This document shows, one piece after another, positions 17,229-25,627 of a DNA stretch of 64,000 nt. The translations under genes and the position numbers were made by a program. The DNA is taken from assembly GCA_001465015.1 (NCBI GenBank), contig LNEO01000249.1:1-64000 (forward strand). Direction: 5' to 3'. Each line of letters starts with the position of its first letter. The first letter of the stretch is position 1. A model generated the notes under the pieces. It ran no database searches. It saw only the letters and a list, made by a program, of their open reading frames with translations, and was not told where the DNA came from. The DNA is from Deltaproteobacteria bacterium Ga0077539 (GTDB lineage: Bacteria > Myxococcota_A > Polyangia > Polyangiales > Ga0077539).

Positions 17229-17867
17229 ATGGCTAGCCCGACCGACGACCGGACCCGACGCAAGCGCTTCGAGGCCGAACTGCTTCCGCACCTCGACGCG
17301 CTGCATCGAACGGCCATGCGCTTGACGCGCAGCCCCAGCGACGCCGACGACCTCGTCCAGGACGCCGTCCTCAAGGCGTACCGCTTCTTCGATCACTACG
17401 AAGCGGGGACCAACTTTCGCGCATGGTTGCTCAAGGTCCTGACCAACGTGTTCTTCTCGAAGTACCGTCGTCAGACCCTCGATTCTCAGATGCGTGCGCT
17501 CGGCGACAGCGATCCGGTGTCCGATGGCTGGATGGGCATGGCGACGATGGCCCCCAATCGCGAGCCCGAGCGGCTGGCGGAGAAGGCGTTGCTCGAGGGG
17601 TCGGTGCTCAAGGCGCTGCACGAGCTGCCCGAAGAGTTTCGCGCTGTGCTGGTGCTCGCCGACGTCGAGGGGCTCACATATCGCGAGATCGCTGACGCCG
17701 TGGGGTGTCCGATCGGGACGGTGATGTCCCGCTTGCACCGCGCGCGTCGGGCTGTCGCCACGAGGCTCGGGATCACCGCGCACGAGCCGGCGCACAAGGC
17801 CCAGAGCGACGGTGACGTTCTGTCCCTCGCAGAGTTTCGTAATCGCAAGAAGGAGGCGGTCGGCTGA
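17229..17867 (+). CDS. ECF-type RNA polymerase sigma factor
   Basis: 212 residues with sigma region 2 (about 18-82, including DADDLVQDAVLKAYRFF and FRAWLLKVLTNVFFSKYRR) and region 4 helix-turn-helix (about 125-180, LPEEFRAVLVLADVEGLTYREIADAVGCPIGTVMSRLHRAR). It should direct RNA polymerase to a small regulon, held inactive by the zinc-finger anti-sigma factor whose ATG overlaps its stop codon (TGATG). The overlap implies translational coupling and stoichiometric production. Its own target promoter motif is not obvious upstream. Confidence 0.93.
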   Translation: MASPTDDRTRRKRFEAELLPHLDALHRTAMRLTRSPSDADDLVQDAVLKAYRFFDHYEAGTNFRAWLLKVLTNVFFSKYRRQTLDSQMRALGDSDPVSDGWMGMATMAPNREPERLAEKALLEGSVLKALHELPEEFRAVLVLADVEGLTYREIADAVGCPIGTVMSRLHRARRAVATRLGITAHEPAHKAQSDGDVLSLAEFRNRKKEAVG

Positions 17868-18688
17868 TGGAAGGCTGCGACGAGACCCGTCGCTACGTCG
17901 ACGCTTGGGTCGACGGCGAACTCGATCCGGGCGCTGCGCTCTTCGTCGAGACGCACGTCGCGCGCTGCGCGTCGTGCGCCGAAGAGCTCGAGGCGATTCG
18001 TACGATCAAGAGCGCCCTCGCGGCGTCGCGCGAAGGACACGCGGCCCCTGGGTCTTTGCGCTCGCGGCTGCTCGCGGCGCTCGACGCCGAGGATCAGCAG
18101 AAGGTCAGCGCCGAGCAGTCTGTGCGCCGCCGCAAGCACGCGTCGGGCTTCGTGCTCGCGGGCGCTGCGCTCACCGGGATCGCCCTCGCCACCGGTTGGC
18201 GCGGCTCGATCAACGGCACCGGACCGGTCGCGGGCGCCGCCATGATGCCGCCGCTGCTCGATGACATCGCGCAGCGACACGCCCGCAATCTGCCGGTCGA
18301 AGTGACGAGCTCCGAGCCGACGCAAGTGGCGAATTTCTTCACCGGCCGCCTGGATATTCCGGTGAGGCCGGTGCGGTTTCGCGGCGTCTCTGCGAGGCTC
18401 GTCGGCGCGCGCATCTCGAACGTGTCCGACAGCATGGCGGCCGCCCTCTACTACGAGGTCGGCGGGCGACGCGTGACGGTGTTCATGTTCGACCCCGCGG
18501 TGCTTCCGAGGGCGTTCGACACCGACGCGCTGCAGCCGGTGCGGGTCAACAACCAGCCCGCATACGTCGGCTACGCGCGGGGCTACACGGTGGTGCTCTC
18601 CGAGCGCTCGGGCGTGGCCTACGCGGTCGCGAGCGACATGCCCCCGGCGCACACGCTCGAGATCATGGCTCGCGCGGATATCCAGTAG
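17867..18688 (+). CDS. Membrane anti-sigma factor with zinc-finger domain
   Basis: 273 residues. The N-terminus is a ZAS-type anti-sigma domain with the His-x3-Cys-x2-Cys motif in THVARCASCAEEL (about residues 29-40). A single transmembrane helix lies at about 87-106 (FVLAGAALTGIALATG), and the rest would face the periplasm as sensor. The ATG overlaps the sigma-factor stop. It would bind and inhibit the partner sigma until an envelope signal releases it; regulated proteolysis or zinc-thiol switching are the known modes for such proteins. Confidence 0.88.
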   Translation: MEGCDETRRYVDAWVDGELDPGAALFVETHVARCASCAEELEAIRTIKSALAASREGHAAPGSLRSRLLAALDAEDQQKVSAEQSVRRRKHASGFVLAGAALTGIALATGWRGSINGTGPVAGAAMMPPLLDDIAQRHARNLPVEVTSSEPTQVANFFTGRLDIPVRPVRFRGVSARLVGARISNVSDSMAAALYYEVGGRRVTVFMFDPAVLPRAFDTDALQPVRVNNQPAYVGYARGYTVVLSERSGVAYAVASDMPPAHTLEIMARADIQ

Positions 18689-18710
18689 CGCTCGCAGCGC
18701 GACGATTGAA

Positions 18711-18810
18711 CTCGCGACGCCTTCCGTTGGCGAAACGCAACGCATTGGTCCCAGGAGATTTCCCAGGAGCGTGCTCGTTGCGTTTCTTCCTTCCAACGGG
18801 GCGTCGCGAG
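18711..18810. repeat. Long imperfect hairpin element between the anti-sigma gene and pheS
   Basis: A 100-bp inverted repeat. Outer stem CTCGCGACGCC/GGCGTCGCGAG (11 bp), middle CCGTTGG/CCAACGG (7 bp), inner GAAACGCAACG/CGTTGCGTTTC (11 bp), with a TTCCTT bulge on the right arm. The loop holds a duplicated CCCAGGAG. The right arm (GCTCGTTGCGTTTCTTCCTT) is clearly related to the units at 60637-60789, and the paired bases differ in step with each other. It starts 22 bp after the anti-sigma stop and ends 72 bp before pheS, so it could act as terminator or leader structure; no U-run follows. Confidence 0.8.
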
Positions 18811-18882
18811 AGGCATCCGAGCGGCTCGGGGCGCGACCGGTGGTTCCAATCTCGCGCGGCTGTGGTTACAACCGCGGCCCGC

Positions 18883-19935
18883 ATGACTTCGACACCGATG
18901 GAGGCGCTCGACGCGATCGAGCGCGAGGTGGACGGCGCGTTCGCGCCCGTTCGAGACGAGCACGAGCTTCGCGCGACGCACGCGCGGTTTCTCGGCAAAG
19001 AAGGCTCGCTCACGCTCATCATGCGACGGATGCCCGAGCTCGCGCCGGCCGAGAAGAAGACCTTCGGCCAGGCGGTCAACCGCGTGAAGACCGCGGTCGA
19101 GTCCGCCAGCGAAGCCGCAGAAGTCCGTGTGAAACAAGCGGCGCTCGCGCGCGAGCTCGATCGCGAGCCCACCGACGTCACCATGCCCGGTCGTCGTCCG
19201 CGCGTGGGCCGCCAGCACCCGCTGCACCGCGTGCTCTACGACGTGACGGACATCTTCGTGTCGATGGGCTTCGATGTGGCCGAAGGGCCCGAGAGCGACT
19301 GGGAGACCAACAACTTCGAGCGGCTCGGGTTTCCCGCGGATCACCCCGCGCTCGACATGCAGGACACGTTCTTTCTGCACAACGAGGGGCGCCCCGGGCC
19401 GCGCGCGCTGTTGCGTACGCACACGAGCACCGTGCAGATCCGCGAGCTCCTCTCGCACCCGCCGCCGGTGATGATCGTCGCGCCAGGGACGGTCTTTCGC
19501 TGCGACGACGACGCGACGCACAGCCCCATGTTCGCGCAGATCGAGGGCCTCGTGGTCGACGAGGGCATCTCGCTCGCGCACCTGCGCGGCACGCTCGCGA
19601 CCTTCGCCCAGAGGCTCTTTGGCAAGGACGTCACCACCCGCATGCGCGGGAGCTACTTTCCCTTCACCGAGCCCTCGGTCGAGCTCGACGCGAGCTGCTC
19701 GCTCTGCGGCGGTCGCGATCCGCACTGCAGGCTCTGCAAGGGCAGCGGCTGGCTCGAGGTCGCAGGCGCCGGAATGGTCGACCCCGTCGTCCTCTCGAAC
19801 TGCGGGATCGACCCTGAAAAATACACGGGATTCGCGTTTGGGCTCGGGATCGATCGGCTCGCGATGATCCGCTATCAAGTCCCGTCGATCGAGCTGCTCT
19901 ACAGCAACGACGAGCGCTTTCTTCGCTCTCTCTGA
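18883..19935 (+). CDS. pheS: Phenylalanine-tRNA ligase alpha subunit
   Basis: 350 residues from ATG 18883. The N-terminal coiled coil (about 1-85) is followed by the class II catalytic core: motif 2-like FRCDDDATHSPMFAQIEGL, GFDVAEGPESDWETNNFERL and the C-terminal motif 3 AFGLGIDRLAMIRY. A Cys-rich insertion (CSLCGG ... CRLCKGSGW), of a type seen in many bacterial PheS, precedes the end. With PheT it forms the alpha2-beta2 enzyme that charges tRNA-Phe. pheT follows after 27 bp. Confidence 0.97.
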   Translation: MTSTPMEALDAIEREVDGAFAPVRDEHELRATHARFLGKEGSLTLIMRRMPELAPAEKKTFGQAVNRVKTAVESASEAAEVRVKQAALARELDREPTDVTMPGRRPRVGRQHPLHRVLYDVTDIFVSMGFDVAEGPESDWETNNFERLGFPADHPALDMQDTFFLHNEGRPGPRALLRTHTSTVQIRELLSHPPPVMIVAPGTVFRCDDDATHSPMFAQIEGLVVDEGISLAHLRGTLATFAQRLFGKDVTTRMRGSYFPFTEPSVELDASCSLCGGRDPHCRLCKGSGWLEVAGAGMVDPVVLSNCGIDPEKYTGFAFGLGIDRLAMIRYQVPSIELLYSNDERFLRSL

Positions 19936-19962
19936 GCCTCAAACCCTGACGCGAGTAGAACC

Positions 19963-22431
19963 ATGAACATCTCTTATCAATGGCTCAGCGCGCTGCTCGG
20001 CGCGGATGCAGGCGTCGAAGCGGTCGCGCGGCTGCTCACCAACGCCGGGCTCGAAATCGAGAAGGTCCGCGAGGTCGGGGCGAACCTCGAGTCGGTGCTC
20101 GTCGCCGTCGTCGAGAGCACCCGCCCGCACCCCACCAGCAAGAACCCGCTGACGCTCGTCACGGTCAACCTGGGAAAGGACGGGTCGCTTGAAATTGTGT
20201 GCGGGGCAAAGAACGTCCCCGCCCCCGGCGGGCGCGTGCTCTTCGCCCCCGTGGGAACGACGGTGTTCACCGGCGACCCGAAGAGCCCGTCGTTCACGCT
20301 CGTCGAGAAGCCCGTCGCCGGGATCGTCTCCAAGGGCATGCTCTGCTCGGAGATCGAGCTCGATCTGGGCTCCGACGACTCGGGCATCATCGTCCTGGAC
20401 GGAGCGGAGTCGGTCGCCGCAGGGACGCGGCTCGTCGACTACCTTCCGGGCGCGCACGACTGGATCCTCGAGGTCAACGTGACGCCCAACCGACCCGACG
20501 CCCTCGGGCACCTCGGCGTCGCGCGAGACGTGGCGGCGCTGCTCGGCATCGCGTTCGGCGGGGTGAAACCCAAGGCCATCGCCGCGCGCGCGGCGAAGGA
20601 CGACGAGCGCGTCCGCGTCGAGAGCAAGACCGACGCGTGCGATCGCTTCGATGCCGCGGTGCTGGTCGGCGCGACCGTCCGTCGCTCGCCGCTGTGGCTT
20701 CGCTCGCGGCTTCATCGCCTGGGGCTCCGCGCGATCAACAACGTCGTCGACGCGAGCAACTACGTGATGCTCGAGCTCGGGCAGCCGAACCACACCTACG
20801 ACCTCGACGTGATCGCCGAGCGTACGGTGGTCGCGCGCAACGCCATGGAGGGAGAGGTCCTTCAGACGCTCGACGAGAAGACCCGCGCGCTCACCGCGGG
20901 GGACGTCGTGATCGCGGACGCCAGCAAGCCCATCGGACTCGCCGGCGTCATGGGCGGCGAAGGCAGCGGAATCACCGACAAGACGACGCGACTCCTGCTC
21001 GAAGCGGCGCACTTCGACCCGAGCGCGGTGCGTCGCATGGCCAAGCGACACGACATTCACTCGGACGCGTCGCACCGGTTCGAGCGCGGCGTCGATCCCG
21101 CGTGTCCGCCGCTCGCGATCGCGCGCTTGAAAGAGCTGCTCGTCGAGCTGACGGGCGCGACCGTGGTCGACGCGGACGTGTCGGCGCGTGGTCCCAAGGA
21201 GCTCGCGCCCGCGCTCGAGGTGTCGGTGCGCGACGCGCGTGTGGCGGCGGTGCTCGGGATCGACGTTCCGCGGGCAGAGTGCACTCGAATCGTCGCGTCG
21301 CTCGGGTTCGTGATGGGCGCTGAGGACGCCGATCGCTTCGTCGTTCGCGTTCCGTCGTTTCGTCCGGACGTGACTCGCGAGATCGACGTGATCGAAGAGA
21401 TCGGTCGGGTGTTCGGGCTCGATCGGGTTCCTCTGGCGGTGGTTCCGTCGTCGGGAGCGCGCGCGGGAGCGGTCCGTGATTTCTCGCAGCGTCGGCGCGT
21501 GCGCGACGCGCTCGTGGCGCTCGGGCTCGATGAGGCGGTGAACTACGCGTTCGACGCGGACGCGCTGTTCGAGTCCGTCGGGCTTCGCGCCAGCGCGCGC
21601 ATCGCCAACCCGTTGAGCGGCGATCGCGCCGCGATGCGTCCCACGCTCGTCGCTGGGCTGTTGAAGAACGCGAGCCTCGCCGTTCGTCACGGCGAGACCA
21701 AGGTGCGCCTCTTCGAGGTCGGCACTGTGTTCGCCGGGCGCCGCGCAGAAGACCTACTCGCAAACGAGCGCGAAGCGACAGCGGCCAACGAAGGTCCGCT
21801 CCACGAAGAGACGCGCGTCGCGTTCGTGCTCGTCGGCCCGCGCGACAGCTACCTCGGCGACGCGGGCTCGGTCGACGTGCTCGACGGCAAGGGCGTGGTC
21901 GAGGCGCTCGTCGAGGCGCTCACGCGCGGCGCCGTGCAAGCTGATCGCGGCGGCGAGGCTCCTCCGTGGGCGCACCGCGCGGCGTTCGCCAGGCTTTCTG
22001 TGGCAGAAAGAGCCATCGGCTACGTGAGCGAGCTTCACCCGTCGATGCGCGCGCCTTTCAGGTTGCCTTCGTCAACGGTGGTCGGAGAGCTGTCTCTCTC
22101 GGCGTTGCTCGCAGCCGCTCCCGCGCTGCGGGCAGTTCGTCCGTCGAAGCTGCCGTCGATGCGCCGCGACGTGGCTCTGCTGGTCGCTCGCGCGCATCCG
22201 GTGGCGACGGTCGCTTCGCTCTTGCGACAGGGCGCTGGAGAGCGCTGCGCGTCAGTGTCCCTCTTCGATCGATATGTCGGAAAAGAGCTTCCCGAGGGAA
22301 CGCACTCCGTCGCGTTTTCCATGGAGTTTTCTCCAGTCGGCGACAAGACGCTGACCGACGCCGAGGTCGACGGCTGGGTCAAATCCGCGGTCGCCCGCGT
22401 CGTGCAAGATCTGCACGCCGTTCAGCGTTGA
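19963..22431 (+). CDS. pheT: Phenylalanine-tRNA ligase beta subunit
   Basis: 822 residues, the normal PheT length. Visible domains in order: N-terminal tRNA-binding domain (EMAP-like, about 40-150), B3/B4 editing domain (about 210-385), B5 domain (about 405-480), catalytic-like core, and C-terminal FDX-ACB anticodon-binding domain (about 730-822, PSMRRDVALLVARAHPVATV). It pairs with PheS and edits mischarged Tyr. It is followed after 73 bp by ihfA, the standard pheST-ihfA order in Gram-negative bacteria. Confidence 0.97.
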   Translation: MNISYQWLSALLGADAGVEAVARLLTNAGLEIEKVREVGANLESVLVAVVESTRPHPTSKNPLTLVTVNLGKDGSLEIVCGAKNVPAPGGRVLFAPVGTTVFTGDPKSPSFTLVEKPVAGIVSKGMLCSEIELDLGSDDSGIIVLDGAESVAAGTRLVDYLPGAHDWILEVNVTPNRPDALGHLGVARDVAALLGIAFGGVKPKAIAARAAKDDERVRVESKTDACDRFDAAVLVGATVRRSPLWLRSRLHRLGLRAINNVVDASNYVMLELGQPNHTYDLDVIAERTVVARNAMEGEVLQTLDEKTRALTAGDVVIADASKPIGLAGVMGGEGSGITDKTTRLLLEAAHFDPSAVRRMAKRHDIHSDASHRFERGVDPACPPLAIARLKELLVELTGATVVDADVSARGPKELAPALEVSVRDARVAAVLGIDVPRAECTRIVASLGFVMGAEDADRFVVRVPSFRPDVTREIDVIEEIGRVFGLDRVPLAVVPSSGARAGAVRDFSQRRRVRDALVALGLDEAVNYAFDADALFESVGLRASARIANPLSGDRAAMRPTLVAGLLKNASLAVRHGETKVRLFEVGTVFAGRRAEDLLANEREATAANEGPLHEETRVAFVLVGPRDSYLGDAGSVDVLDGKGVVEALVEALTRGAVQADRGGEAPPWAHRAAFARLSVAERAIGYVSELHPSMRAPFRLPSSTVVGELSLSALLAAAPALRAVRPSKLPSMRRDVALLVARAHPVATVASLLRQGAGERCASVSLFDRYVGKELPEGTHSVAFSMEFSPVGDKTLTDAEVDGWVKSAVARVVQDLHAVQR

Positions 22432-22504
22432 GCGAGCAGCGGCGCCGGTTGTCGACGGGACGCGACTATGGTTGACTGATTCGTCACAGACACAGAGGGG
22501 TCTC

Positions 22505-22807
22505 ATGACGAAGCAAGAGATCATCGAGAGCGTTTATGCGAAGGTGGGAGGCTTCTCGAAGAAAGAGGCCCAGGACATCGTCGAAGCCATCTTCGAGACG
22601 ATGAAAGAGACCCTCGCCAACGGCAGGAAGCTCAAGTTGTCGGGGTTCGGCAACTTCGTCGTGCGCGACAAGCGCAAGCGTCCGGGCCTCAACCCGCGAA
22701 CCAAAGAGAAGATCGTCCTCGACGCTCGTCGCGTCGTTCGCTTTCGTCCATCGCCGGTGCTCAAGGCGATGATCAACGGCGAGAAGGCCCCCGAGGGCGA
22801 CGAGTAG
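22505..22807 (+). CDS. ihfA: Integration host factor alpha subunit / HU-family DNA-bending protein
   Basis: 100 residues from ATG 22505, with a GAGGGG ribosome-binding site just upstream. It has the HU/IHF fold with the DNA-arm signature KLSGFGNFVVRDKRKRPGLNP and the family residues TKQEIIESVY at the N-terminus. Position after pheST points to IHF alpha. It bends DNA at specific sites and would assist sigma-54 promoters, which is relevant to the prepilin cluster at 33-35 kb. Confidence 0.93.
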   Translation: MTKQEIIESVYAKVGGFSKKEAQDIVEAIFETMKETLANGRKLKLSGFGNFVVRDKRKRPGLNPRTKEKIVLDARRVVRFRPSPVLKAMINGEKAPEGDE

Positions 22808-22828
22808 TCGTCACTGGAGTCTGCATAA

Positions 22829-23215
22829 GTGATGTCGGTGGTCGAGCTCCCACAAAAGCTCTACTTTCGGATTGGCGAGGTCGCGCGGCTGCTCGAAGTG
22901 AAGCCGCACGTGATTCGCTTCTGGGAGAAGGAGTTCAAGTCGCTTCGTCCGAAGAAGAGCGCGACGGGTCAGCGCATCTTCAATCGTCGTGACGTCGAGC
23001 GGCTCTCGACGATCAAGCACCTGCTCTACACCGAGCGCTTCACGATCGAGGGCGCGCGAAAGTACCTTCGCGAAAACGGGTTCGAGGTCGCCGACGCGAC
23101 TGCGTCGCCCGAGGCGCGCGCGGCCGAGCGCATGCGCGACGGTCTTCTCGGCGTTCGAGCGCGGTTGTCGTCCTTGCTCGCGACGCTCGACCAACGGCGA
23201 AGCTCGTCCGGCTGA
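22829..23215 (+). CDS. MerR-family transcriptional regulator
   Basis: 128 residues from GTG 22829, or 127 from ATG 22832; a GGAG site lies 10 bases before the GTG. The N-terminal winged helix-turn-helix reads FRIGEVARLLEVKPHVIRFWEKEF, followed by RIFNRRDVERLSTIKHLL and a short C-terminal helix with no Cys cluster, so it is not a classical metal sensor. This small MerR-like protein is conserved behind pheST-ihfA in many proteobacteria; its targets are poorly defined. Confidence 0.88.
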   Translation: MMSVVELPQKLYFRIGEVARLLEVKPHVIRFWEKEFKSLRPKKSATGQRIFNRRDVERLSTIKHLLYTERFTIEGARKYLRENGFEVADATASPEARAAERMRDGLLGVRARLSSLLATLDQRRSSSG

Positions 23216-23348
23216 CGAGGCGCACACTTTTTCGAAAGAGGGGTTGCATTTGGCGACGACCGTTGGCATGGTCCGCATCCCCTCGGGGTCGGCGGCTGTT
23301 TCAACAGTCAACGAACGCGAGGGGAGTGACAGTCGGACGGAATTTTTC

Positions 23349-23423
23349 CGGGGCGTAGCGCAGCCTGGTTAGCGCACCAGACTGGGGGTCTGGGGGTCGC
23401 TGGTTCGAATCCAGTCGCCCCGA
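23349..23423 (+). tRNA. tRNA-Pro (anticodon GGG)
   Basis: A complete cloverleaf: acceptor stem CGGGGCG/CGCCCCG (23349-23355 with 23416-23422), discriminator A at 23423, anticodon stem-loop CCAGA-CTGGGGG-TCTGG giving anticodon GGG, and T-loop GGTTCGAATCC. CCA is not encoded. It reads proline codons CCC and CCU. A TTGCAT with 17-bp spacing to CATGGT upstream (about 23247-23275) is a possible but weak promoter. Confidence 0.97.
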
Positions 23424-23492
23424 CTACACAAAACCGAAACGCGAACGACCACGAGTCGCCCGCGCTTCGTGCTCGGGGATTTGGGGGGCAGC

Positions 23493-23512
23493 GCGGGAGC
23501 TGGGACTCCCGC
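23493..23512. terminator. Hairpin between tRNA-Pro and the convergent radical SAM gene
   Basis: GCGGGAG and CTCCCGC form a perfect 7-bp stem around a 6-base loop, placed between two convergent transcription units. No U-run follows on either strand, so intrinsic termination is possible but not certain. Confidence 0.4.
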
Positions 23513-23563
23513 AGTGAGACCCATCCGCACGAGCCTCTGCGCCCACCCCGCCGTGCTCCCTCG

Positions 23564-24607
23564 CTAGAACAGCGATCCCTGCCTCTGGGGCCGACGAAAT
23601 GTCGTCTCGTTCGCTGTGCGCTCGTTCGACTCGTCGCTCGACTCGTAGCCGAGCCGCCGGCACGCGCTGTCGTAGAGCGCGCGAAACGCGTCCCACCGAC
23701 GGCCTTGGCCCACCATGCGATGACCGAAGCGACTGTCGTCGCGTCGTCCCCCGCGCAGCTCGACGAGCGAACGCTCGATGCGCGCCGCGCGGCCCGGCAG
23801 GGCTTCGGCCACGCGCGAGAAGAACACCTCGTCGAGAGGGCTCGGGAGCCGCAGCAGCGTCGAGAACGCTCGTCGTGCCCCGGCCTCCCTCGCGCGCGCG
23901 AGGACCGCGATCACCTGCGAGTCGTTGAGCCCGAAAATCACGGGCGAGGTCGACACCCCGACGCGCACGCCCGCCTCGGACAACGCGCGAATCACCTCGA
24001 ACCTGCGAGAGACCTTGGGCGCCCACGGGTCGAGCGCGAGTCCGTCGGCGTCGTTGTCGAACGCGATCGACACGAAGACCGTCGCGCGCGCTTCGTTCGA
24101 GAGGCGAGCGAGCAGGTCGAGGTCGCGCAGGACCAGCGTTGATTTCGTGATCACACCGACGGGGTTGCGATGCTCGGCGCACACCTCGAGACAGCGCCGC
24201 GTGAGCTCGTAGCGCTTCTCGAGGGGTTGATAGCAGTCGGTGTTGCCCGAGAACGCGAGCATCGCCCCCTCCCACGAGCGCTGCGCGAAGCGCGCTCGGA
24301 GCAGCTCGGGCGCGTTGAGCTTCACCACGATGTTGCGGTCGAAATCCGTGCCCGCGCCGAACCCGAGGTACTGGTGCGAAGGCCGCGCGTAGCAGTACGC
24401 GCAGCCGTGGGTGCAGCCGCGATAGGGATTGATCGAGTATCGAAAGCCGACGTCGGGCGAGTCGTTCTCGGTGACGATCGAGCGGGCGCGCTCTTCGAAG
24501 ACCTGCAGCTTGGCGCCAGGCGGAGCGTCCTGAGCGTCGGCGTCGAACTCGACGGTCTCGCGATGAAACACGTTGGGCGGGTTGGAGACGGGGCGCACAA
24601 CGATCAC
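23564..24607 (-). CDS. Radical SAM protein (PA0069/SplB-like family)
   Basis: 347 residues. The [4Fe-4S] motif is Cys65-x3-Cys69-x2-Cys72 in PYRGCTHGCAYCYARPSH, as in the PA0069 family, which is related to spore photoproduct lyase in its core (FSGNTDCYQPLEKRY, ITKSTLVLRDLDLL, STSPVIFGLNDSQV). The reaction is unknown; members of this family lack a proven substrate. The C-terminus ends in RRPQRQGSLF, a QGSLF tail typical of the family. It is monocistronic and convergent with tRNA-Pro. Confidence 0.88.
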   Translation of the reverse strand: MIVVRPVSNPPNVFHRETVEFDADAQDAPPGAKLQVFEERARSIVTENDSPDVGFRYSINPYRGCTHGCAYCYARPSHQYLGFGAGTDFDRNIVVKLNAPELLRARFAQRSWEGAMLAFSGNTDCYQPLEKRYELTRRCLEVCAEHRNPVGVITKSTLVLRDLDLLARLSNEARATVFVSIAFDNDADGLALDPWAPKVSRRFEVIRALSEAGVRVGVSTSPVIFGLNDSQVIAVLARAREAGARRAFSTLLRLPSPLDEVFFSRVAEALPGRAARIERSLVELRGGRRDDSRFGHRMVGQGRRWDAFRALYDSACRRLGYESSDESNERTANETTFRRPQRQGSLF

Positions 24608-24753
24608 TGTATCGTCGTCGATAGAGCCGCGCCGCGATCGCGACGATCTCGTCGAGGGTGACAGAACTTCGCGCCGACGCTCGGCGCCGAGGAGGGTAGC
24701 CGAGGGGCGCCACGTGCGCGCATGATGGCGGGCGAGGAGAGCGGTCGAAATCT

Positions 24754-25581
24754 ATGTCCGAATACAACTTCGAGTGTGTACGGGTCGCGGTCAGCGACCA
24801 CATCGCCGAGGTGACGATGCGCGCGACGGGCAAGGCTCCGCGCATGGGTCCTTCGTTTTGGAACGAGTTTTCCCAGGTCTTTCGCGCGATCGACGCCGAC
24901 GAATCAGTCCGCGTCGTCCTCTTGCGCGGCGAAGGGCAGCACTTCTCGACGGGCCTCGACCTCGTCGCGATGGGCGCAGAGGTCGCGCCCCTGGTCGGCC
25001 AGCCCTCGTTTGTCACCGAGCGTACGAAGCTCATCGAACTCATCGAGCGCATGCAGGGAGCGATCAACGCCGTCGCGCAGTGCAAGAAGCCGGTCATCGC
25101 TGCGATCCACGGCCACTGCCTCGGCGGCGGCGTGGACCTCGCGACCGCGTGCGACGTTCGGCTGTGCTCGGACGACGCGATCTTCTCGGTCCGTGAAGTC
25201 CGTCTCGCGATGGTCGCGGACGTCGGCACCCTCGCGCGTTTGCCCTCGATCGTCGGTCAGGGCATCGCGCGCGAGTGGTCGCTCACGGGAGACGACATCG
25301 ACGCGGCGCGGGCGAAGAGCGCGGGCTTCGTCAACGACCGGTTCGCTACGGCCGACGAGCTCTTCGACAAAGCCCGAGCCATGGCGGCGCGGATCGCGAA
25401 GAACCCTCCGTTGACCGTGCAGGGCGTCAAGCAAGTGCTCAACGACCGCAGCGAACGCGAGGCGCGCGAGAGCCTTCGCTACGTCGCTCTGTACAACGCC
25501 GCGTTTCTTCCCAGCGAAGACCTCCGAGAGGCGCTGGCGTCGTTTATCGAAAAGCGCCCGGCCAAATTCGAGGGGCGCTGA
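24754..25581 (+). CDS. Delta(3,5)-delta(2,4)-dienoyl-CoA isomerase-like crotonase
   Basis: 275 residues of the enoyl-CoA hydratase/isomerase superfamily. The oxyanion-hole segments are FSTGLDLVAM and HGHCLGGGVDLATACD. Asp128, Glu148 and Asp156 (in EVRLAMVADVGTL) have the 20- and 8-residue spacing of the catalytic Asp/Glu/Asp of mammalian ECH1, which points to shifting of 3,5-dienoyl-CoA double bonds in unsaturated fatty-acid degradation rather than plain hydration. A GAGGAG site precedes ATG 24754. It ends shortly before the RCC1 lipoprotein. Confidence 0.87.
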   Translation: MSEYNFECVRVAVSDHIAEVTMRATGKAPRMGPSFWNEFSQVFRAIDADESVRVVLLRGEGQHFSTGLDLVAMGAEVAPLVGQPSFVTERTKLIELIERMQGAINAVAQCKKPVIAAIHGHCLGGGVDLATACDVRLCSDDAIFSVREVRLAMVADVGTLARLPSIVGQGIAREWSLTGDDIDAARAKSAGFVNDRFATADELFDKARAMAARIAKNPPLTVQGVKQVLNDRSEREARESLRYVALYNAAFLPSEDLREALASFIEKRPAKFEGR

Positions 25582-25627
25582 GCGGGTCCGAATGCGCATG
25601 ACCCACGGGCGACGTATCGTTCGCGCA

